DNA of 18,071 nucleotides, taken from NCBI GenBank assembly GCA_964530165.1, contig CAZGYE010000085.1, positions 1-18,071 on the forward strand, given 5' to 3'. This document shows, piece after piece, positions 13,879-18,071 of this stretch. The stretch's first letter is position 1; each line of letters begins with the position of its first letter. Below the pieces are notes generated by a model. That model did not search any database and had not been told where the DNA came from. It was given only the letters and a program-made list of their open reading frames with translations. This stretch comes from CAZGYE01 sp964530165 (GTDB lineage: Bacteria; Planctomycetota; Planctomycetia; Planctomycetales; Planctomycetaceae). A program made the translations under genes and the position numbers.

Positions 13879-15018
13879 TCAGCCGAGCAGAGAGCTTTCA
13901 ATTCTGTCGATCTTTGGCCGTGTCAGCGGGAGGTCTGCGTGCTCCAGAACCGACGCCAGCACGAGGAGGTTTTCGTTCGAGACCAGGTTCTCCGTAGACA
14001 TTTCGATGACCAGTCTCTCGCCGGGGCCGACATCCCTCAGAAGAGAAATCGCACAATCGCTGGTCGCCTCAGGCCCAAGGGCGTACGCAGACCCCGGAAA
14101 GCCCACCCAAATCGCCTGATCGGGCCACAGAGTGAGCGCCTCGCCTATCGGCACATCGCCCATGGGAGGGGGATGGAGCGCCTCGATGATGTCGATCGGC
14201 GTTTTGGCGATCAAGCCTTTGAGAACGCCCACCCGTCCATCCATGTGCACCGCCATCAGCTTCCCGTGCTCATGCAAAACCTTGCCCTGTTTTGCGTACA
14301 CGGGCATAAAGTAATTCTGAAAAAGCTTTGGGCTGACGAGGCAGCCGTCAACGTTGTCCCCGCACAGGACGATGGGCGCCGGTGCTCTTGCGGCGATCTC
14401 GTACAAAGGTTCGCGGCTCTTGCCCAGGGCGCTGTAAAGGTCCTCGACCAGGTCGGGATAATCTGCGTGGTGGTAGAAGAACCGTCCCCCTTCGCTGCCG
14501 ACCCAATCGATCATCAACATCTGCATCGGTGAATGGGGCAGGTGACTGATCACCACACCGTCGTCACCCAACCAATCCATTGCTTGTTCGATCGGGAAAT
14601 AGTCGGCGATGTATTCGGTGTTCTCCACCATGTACTTGACGACGCGGTAGTCATCAGGCCCCTTGATGAGACGCTCTGTCTGCCAAGGCGTCACGTCCTT
14701 CCAACTGCGCTGAGCGTGCCATTGCCCAACGCCCGGTTCACGCCTCTGGACCAGAGAAACCTCGCCAACGGGCGTGGAGAACGTGCGGTGCACGATGGTC
14801 TGCCCCGCCGAGGAACTCCGTCTCTCGGTGATCTCGACACCATGCATCTTTTCCACATGGCATGGCCTGAGCCAGTTCATGCCCATGCCGCGGTTGCGGC
14901 ATTCGCGTTCCGCCCAGCCGATCTGGCTGTGTCTCCAGTAATGGAAAAAGGGCAAGCGGTCCGCGAGTTTCTTCCGGCTCGCAGCCATGATCCTTTCACG
15001 TCGGTTCATGTCAGCCAT
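13879..15018 (-). CDS. Uroporphyrinogen-decarboxylase-fold protein (MtaA/CmuA-like group), copy 1
   Basis: Encodes 379 residues. Start MADMNRRERIMAASRKK fits the family's opening (RERxxAAL-like helix); GGAGAA lies about 12 bases before the ATG at 15018, and a second ATG is at 15009. The C-terminal part has the URO-D barrel pattern: VLCGDNVDGCLVSPKLFQNY, then HGKLMAVHMDGRVGVLKGLI, then PIDIIEALHPPP. Haem-pathway HemE residues such as the N-terminal RQAGRY motif are missing, so it is not HemE. The H-x-D-G and downstream Glu resemble the metal-site positions of corrinoid or C1 methyltransferase relatives. Its place between a secreted hydrolase-like gene and a Gfo/Idh/MocA gene suggests catabolism. 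Reaction unknown. Confidence 0.82.
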   Translation of the reverse strand: MADMNRRERIMAASRKKLADRLPFFHYWRHSQIGWAERECRNRGMGMNWLRPCHVEKMHGVEITERRSSSAGQTIVHRTFSTPVGEVSLVQRREPGVGQWHAQRSWKDVTPWQTERLIKGPDDYRVVKYMVENTEYIADYFPIEQAMDWLGDDGVVISHLPHSPMQMLMIDWVGSEGGRFFYHHADYPDLVEDLYSALGKSREPLYEIAARAPAPIVLCGDNVDGCLVSPKLFQNYFMPVYAKQGKVLHEHGKLMAVHMDGRVGVLKGLIAKTPIDIIEALHPPPMGDVPIGEALTLWPDQAIWVGFPGSAYALGPEATSDCAISLLRDVGPGERLVIEMSTENLVSNENLLVLASVLEHADLPLTRPKIDRIESSLLG

Positions 15019-15104
15019 TGGTCAAATATGTTCTCCTCCGGCTACGGCCAAATCTGACTTCTATGGGAGAGACACGACCGTTAGGGCGCAGCTCGTTTCT
15101 CCGA

Positions 15105-15147
15105 GGTTTCGCAACCCGCTCGCTCACGCTCGCGGCTCGTATCAGGA
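15105..15147. repeat. GCTCGC-rich motif, candidate dispersed repeat
   Basis: The stretch around AACCCGCTCGCTCACGCTCG (within 15105-15147) contains GCTCGC twice, 4 bases apart, and in one frame reads LAHARGS, a string I recall from many spurious short ORFs in planctomycete genomes. It lies in the 143-base gap between the hydrolase-like gene and URO-D copy 1. Only one copy occurs here. Confidence 0.3.
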
Positions 15148-15161
15148 TTTTCAACACGCTG

Positions 15162-16271
15162 CTAAGGCCGGATCGCTCGGTAAAAGGTGACCATCTTATC
15201 AACTTTCCCTATCTGCTTGCGCAACGATCCCCAGGCGAAGACCATCACGCCGGTGGCCGGAGACCGCGTGCCATGGTCCAGTGTTGTGCGCACTTGATCG
15301 ACGGGCACTGTCTCGCCCCAATCCGAGAGTTGAACGATGGGCCAAATTTTGAGCCGTTCGCCCGGCTCGCCTTTGACGCCCAGATAATTGCCCAACCACG
15401 TCGTCTGTCGGGAGATCCACGCCGGATCGGTATGATGTCCGAATCGAGCGTGATACGGCATGATGCTGAACACATCGACGTATTTGGCTTGCGCCTTCAG
15501 ATCGATGGCCAGCTTATTACGCAGAGCACCACCGAAATCAGTATCTGTCCAGGGACAGTGGAATGTGCCCAGCAGGGCTTTCGGACGCGTCTCGTCAAGA
15601 ATCGATCGGAACTCGCGCACCCAATCGGTGAACACATCGCAGCGCCACTGCACCCATTTGCTCTTGTACTTCCCGAGCAACAGTTTGGCAAGCTGCGGTG
15701 TGTTTTCGTCAGGCAACTTTGTCTTGGTCTCGCGCGCGAACTGAGCGATGCATCGCTCGCAAAAACATGTATCGGGCATGTCGGGCACGTCCCGCTCCCA
15801 ACTGGCGTGGCTGTGATGATAGTCAAGCCAGATGCCGTCAATCTCGAAGTCGACCAGCACCTTGCGGAAAGCATCCATGCGAAACTTGCGATAACCCGGA
15901 TGCGTGGGACAGACGCCCTGCCAACCGTGAGGTGGAGGACAGACCTTGCCGTTCACCCCGACGGGCGCTGCGTCGGGATGGTCTTTCAGGTAACCGGCAA
16001 CGTGCATCGTATTGAATTCGGCGAACACCCGAGTGCCCTGTTTCTTGAGCAATGCCGTTCGCTCTGCGTTCATGCTGCGGGATCCCATAAAGATCGCGTT
16101 GATCCCGTAATCCTTCAGCATTTTCCCCGACTCGAGCAACGCCACAGGCACACCGCCATAAACGCCTCGGATTTCGATGTGCGAACGTTTCTCCTCGGCA
16201 GCCGCGCCGCTGACAACCACGCACAAACACACCCAAGCAACTGTCATGGTGTTTCGTCTTGTCGCAAACAT
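15162..16271 (-). CDS. Secreted TIM-barrel, glycoside-hydrolase-like protein
   Basis: Encodes 369 residues. The N-terminus has a signal peptide (MTVAWVCLCVVVSGAAAEE, cleavage probably after AAA). The ATG at 16271 and one 8 codons later at 16247 are both possible; neither has a good ribosome binding site. The body looks like a (beta/alpha)8 barrel: IRGVYGGVPVALLESG, YGINAIFMGS, RVFAEFNTMHVAGYL, then FEIDGIWLDYHHSHASWE and DTCFCERCIAQFARET. The latter pair (an acidic residue at a strand end and a CxC..C-type motif) recurs in uncharacterised planctomycete GH-like barrels. WPIVQLSDWGE and GVMVFAWGSL near the end are late-strand motifs. It is the first gene of the minus-strand unit, so it may feed the intracellular or periplasmic steps encoded next. 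Substrate unknown. Confidence 0.75.
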   Translation of the reverse strand: MFATRRNTMTVAWVCLCVVVSGAAAEEKRSHIEIRGVYGGVPVALLESGKMLKDYGINAIFMGSRSMNAERTALLKKQGTRVFAEFNTMHVAGYLKDHPDAAPVGVNGKVCPPPHGWQGVCPTHPGYRKFRMDAFRKVLVDFEIDGIWLDYHHSHASWERDVPDMPDTCFCERCIAQFARETKTKLPDENTPQLAKLLLGKYKSKWVQWRCDVFTDWVREFRSILDETRPKALLGTFHCPWTDTDFGGALRNKLAIDLKAQAKYVDVFSIMPYHARFGHHTDPAWISRQTTWLGNYLGVKGEPGERLKIWPIVQLSDWGETVPVDQVRTTLDHGTRSPATGVMVFAWGSLRKQIGKVDKMVTFYRAIRP

Positions 16272-16296
16272 TCGATGGTCACAATACGCTTAACAA

Positions 16297-16476
16297 TCAC
16301 AGCGGATCGGGTCGATGAGCTTCCGTGGAGGCTTGAGGGTGTCATCCGGTGAAGCCGGAGTTTCCCTTGAGTTGCGGCCATTCATGCGGGCGTTGCTTTT
16401 CGGAGGCTGTCTGAGCGGCCAGGCACCAGGAACAGACGAGTCCCCAGGCGACAAACTTCAGCGTTGGTGAATGCAT
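16297..16476 (-). pseudogene. 5' remnant of a PQQ/BamB-like beta-propeller gene
   Basis: From an ATG at 16476 the frame gives a signal peptide (MHSPTLKFVAWGLVCSWCLA) and then HEWPQLKGNSGFTG before a TGA at 16342-16344. The WPQ-x-x-GN-x-x-xTG pattern is the usual opening of secreted pyrrolo-quinoline-quinone-like repeat proteins. In another frame the next codons read DDTLKPPRKLIDPIRCD and then stop, which fits the continuation (DDTxKPPxKLxW) seen in such proteins, so a small deletion followed by loss of the rest is likely. GGGAGG lies immediately before the ATG. It lies 26 bases upstream of the hydrolase-like gene on the same strand and may once have headed that unit. Confidence 0.5.
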
Positions 16477-16504
16477 CACTCCCTCCCGAACACTCCGTCC
16501 GTCT

Positions 16505-16534
16505 TTGACGGCAACGACTGACATCGTCTAAAAT
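16505..16534 (+). promoter_or_regulatory. Promoter for URO-D copy 2
   Basis: TTGACG (16505-16510) and TAAAAT (16529-16534) match sigma-70-type -35 and -10 boxes with an 18-base spacer. It points towards the URO-D gene and would leave a leader of about 85 bases. Because AAAATTTT is symmetric, the same spot could hold a -10 element for the minus strand as well. Confidence 0.5.
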
Positions 16535-16624
16535 TTTACGCCGTCCGCGCCGGCATCGCAAGTTTTCGCTTTTCTGGAGACGACTCACTTCACAGGACAA
16601 CACGAAGTGTTGGGAGCATTGACA

Positions 16625-17713
16625 ATGGCATCGAGTTTTCCATTTGGGAATGATCCGGCAAAAGTCGAGAGATACAAGGCGTTCTGGAACAGGGAGAAAG
16701 TGGACCGTCCCCTGGTGGGATTCTCATTTGTGGGGTGGTATCCCTTGGAGTATTTTTCCGCTTGTCAGTCATGGAAGGTGAACGATTACATTGAGCCGGA
16801 AATGTTAGAACCGGATGATTGGCTGGACGATTATGAAGAGCTGCTCAGGGAAGGCGAAGAAGTTGAAGACGATATGCTCAGAGGGGCATGTCCCATACAA
16901 GTGGCGTTTCCATGTTTCATTCCGGCCATCCTCGGATGCAAGATCCGAGTACTGCCTGACAACGTGATGGGCGACGAGCAGAAACTCTCGTGGGAAGAAG
17001 CTTTGGAGAAACGACTGGATCACGAGAATCCCTGGTTCAAGAAATACCTGGAGTTTGCCGAGGCGCTGGTCATTCGAGCGGAGGGGCGCTATCCCATCAG
17101 CCACGGGGCCGAGCTTGGCCCCACCGATCTGCATGCCCTACTTCGTGGTCACAATGAAAGCATCATTGACTTGATGGACGAGCCGGAGAAATCGTCTGAG
17201 CTGCTCAAGCATTTGGGGCGCATGTTTGTGGAGTTCTTCCAGGAAGCCTGGAAACGCATTCCTTTGTATCACGATGGGTATTTCGACGCCCAATATCAGC
17301 TTTGGGCCCCTGGACCCATCATTCGAATGCAGGAGGATGCGACGGCCGTTTTCTCGCCGGATTTGTATCGAAAACTGGTGCAACCGGTGGATCGGATGAT
17401 CGCTGAGCAGTTTGCGTGTAACTTCATCCATCTCCACTCCACATCCATGTTCCTGCTGGATGCCTTTCTCGAGATAGAAGCGCTTCGATGTTTTGAGATC
17501 AACATCGAGCCGTTCAACATTCCGGTCAAGGGCATGATGGAATACTTTCAAATGGTGCAGGATGCAGACCGCCCGTTGTTGATCCGGGGTTCATTGACTG
17601 AAGACGAGCTACGTCTTGTGGTGGATTCATTGGATCCCCGTGGGCTCTATCTTCACATCATGCCGGGCAGCCGAGAAGAAGTTGACGTCTTGAGACCGAT
17701 TCTGGGGATGTAA
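16625..17713 (+). CDS. Uroporphyrinogen-decarboxylase-fold protein, copy 2
   Basis: Encodes 362 residues from the ATG at 16625, chosen because GGGAG at 16612-16616 lies 8 bases before it; the frame opens slightly earlier at 16607. The protein starts with KVERYKAFWNREKVDRPLVG, a pattern of bacterial URO-D relatives outside haem synthesis. It continues with FVEFFQEAWKRIPLYHDGYF and the barrel segment FACNFIHLHSTSMFLLDAFL then EIEALRCFEINIEP, where His and Glu may be metal or substrate ligands. It ends with GLYLHIMPGSREEVD. Conserved HemE residues are absent. It is divergent from, and only distantly similar to, copy 1, so recent duplication is unlikely. It probably acts in the same unknown catabolic pathway, under its own promoter. 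Confidence 0.82.
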   Translation: MASSFPFGNDPAKVERYKAFWNREKVDRPLVGFSFVGWYPLEYFSACQSWKVNDYIEPEMLEPDDWLDDYEELLREGEEVEDDMLRGACPIQVAFPCFIPAILGCKIRVLPDNVMGDEQKLSWEEALEKRLDHENPWFKKYLEFAEALVIRAEGRYPISHGAELGPTDLHALLRGHNESIIDLMDEPEKSSELLKHLGRMFVEFFQEAWKRIPLYHDGYFDAQYQLWAPGPIIRMQEDATAVFSPDLYRKLVQPVDRMIAEQFACNFIHLHSTSMFLLDAFLEIEALRCFEINIEPFNIPVKGMMEYFQMVQDADRPLLIRGSLTEDELRLVVDSLDPRGLYLHIMPGSREEVDVLRPILGM

Positions 17714-17717
17714 CAGG

Positions 17718-18032
17718 TTGCGCCAACGTGTGAGAACGTGTTGTCTGGCCGGACTGTGTATTCTCAGCGGAGCCCGCCTGTCGCCGCCGGCCGACACCGC
17801 GCGGGAGGAATCCGCCGCCCAAGACGCCCACGTCGCTGCCATCCGGTTGGCGATCACCGACCTGCTGCAAACCTTTTGTGCGCGCTCTCCGAAGGGGCCG
17901 GAGTATTGGCAGCGGCTGGACGTCTTGGAACAGAAGTTGGATCAGCCTGAACCGAGATCGGCGGAAGAATTGAAGACCGCCCGCGAGACCAGGCCTGGCC
18001 CGGCCTCGAGCTTTACCTTAGCCCGTACTTGA
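17718..18032 (+). CDS. Secreted protein N-terminus, probably frameshifted, continuing past the edge
   Basis: Starts at TTG 17718 (or GTG 17730), 4 bases after URO-D copy 2 ends. The N-terminus MRQRVRTCCLAGLCILSG looks like a signal peptide, followed by AAIRLAITDLLQTFCARSPK and EYWQRLDVLEQKLDQPEP, a helical domain found at the start of many large secreted planctomycete proteins (from memory). The frame stops at 18032 after an unconvincing tail. In another frame, from about 17985 to the right edge, the DNA reads AWPGLELYLSPYLNPERWSD and remains open, which looks like real protein. A frameshift near 17970-17995 is therefore likely, either a true mutation or a sequencing error. The full function cannot be judged because the gene leaves the window. 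Confidence 0.5.
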   Translation: MRQRVRTCCLAGLCILSGARLSPPADTAREESAAQDAHVAAIRLAITDLLQTFCARSPKGPEYWQRLDVLEQKLDQPEPRSAEELKTARETRPGPASSFTLART

Positions 18033-18071
18033 ACCCGGAGAGGTGGTCTGATGAGGCGGTAAGCGGCTTGA

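Noticed and set aside
13789..15057. Long plus-strand frames opposite URO-D copy 1
   Set aside because: Antisense shadows in G/C-rich codons, without family motifs or sensible starts.
15018..16352. 444-codon plus-strand frame opposite the hydrolase-like gene
   Set aside because: Antisense shadow; the minus-strand gene has a signal peptide and barrel motifs.
1..18071. CRISPR array or rRNA genes
   Set aside because: No regularly spaced direct repeats and no rRNA-like sequence were seen.

Overview
The window looks like a planctomycete chromosome. This is inferred from gene content: a polysaccharide-export lipoprotein behind a small lipoprotein, SUMF1-type (formylglycine-generating-enzyme fold) domains, a Tat-exported Gfo/Idh/MocA oxidoreductase beside uroporphyrinogen-decarboxylase-fold proteins, and tyrosine-recombinase remnants of the KPYPDFPL / KKIRG type. 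No taxonomic marker such as rRNA is present.

Layout. (1) 1-2502: the end of a TPR protein converges on a two-gene minus-strand unit encoding a small lipoprotein and a Wza-like polysaccharide export lipoprotein. (2) 2617-3770: a decayed SUMF1-domain gene, damaged at both ends. (3) 4087-10408: an apparently intact five-gene DNA phosphorothioation operon, dndB-dndC-dndD-dndE-dndA, with a strong 31-bp dyad just upstream of dndB. (4) 10410-12544: a graveyard of mobile-element pieces around an intact tRNA with a CAT anticodon. It holds a truncated DNA-binding gene with a 16-bp inverted repeat, a tyrosine-recombinase C-terminal remnant, the tRNA and its terminator, a frameshifted recombinase N-terminal remnant and an unassigned ORF. 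(5) 12541-18071: a catabolic-looking set of genes. A minus-strand unit (TIM-barrel hydrolase-like, URO-D-like, Gfo/Idh/MocA) is separated from a plus-strand second URO-D-like gene by the broken 5' end of a PQQ/BamB-like gene. A secreted protein, probably frameshifted, runs towards the right edge.

How the genes work together. DndA takes sulfur from cysteine. DndC (PP-loop plus Fe-S cysteines), DndD (SMC/RecN-like ATPase) and DndE place it in the DNA backbone as a phosphorothioate. DndB sets modification level and, in some hosts, represses the operon. No restriction partner (DndFGH) lies in the window, so the locus reads as a stand-alone modification system. The tRNA and recombinase debris on its right flank suggest that it arrived on, or near, a tRNA-targeting element that has since decayed.

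The most notable items are the dndBCDE-A arrangement, the dyad before dndB, the paired recombinase remnants around the tRNA, and the inverted-repeat structure next to the truncated DNA-binding gene.
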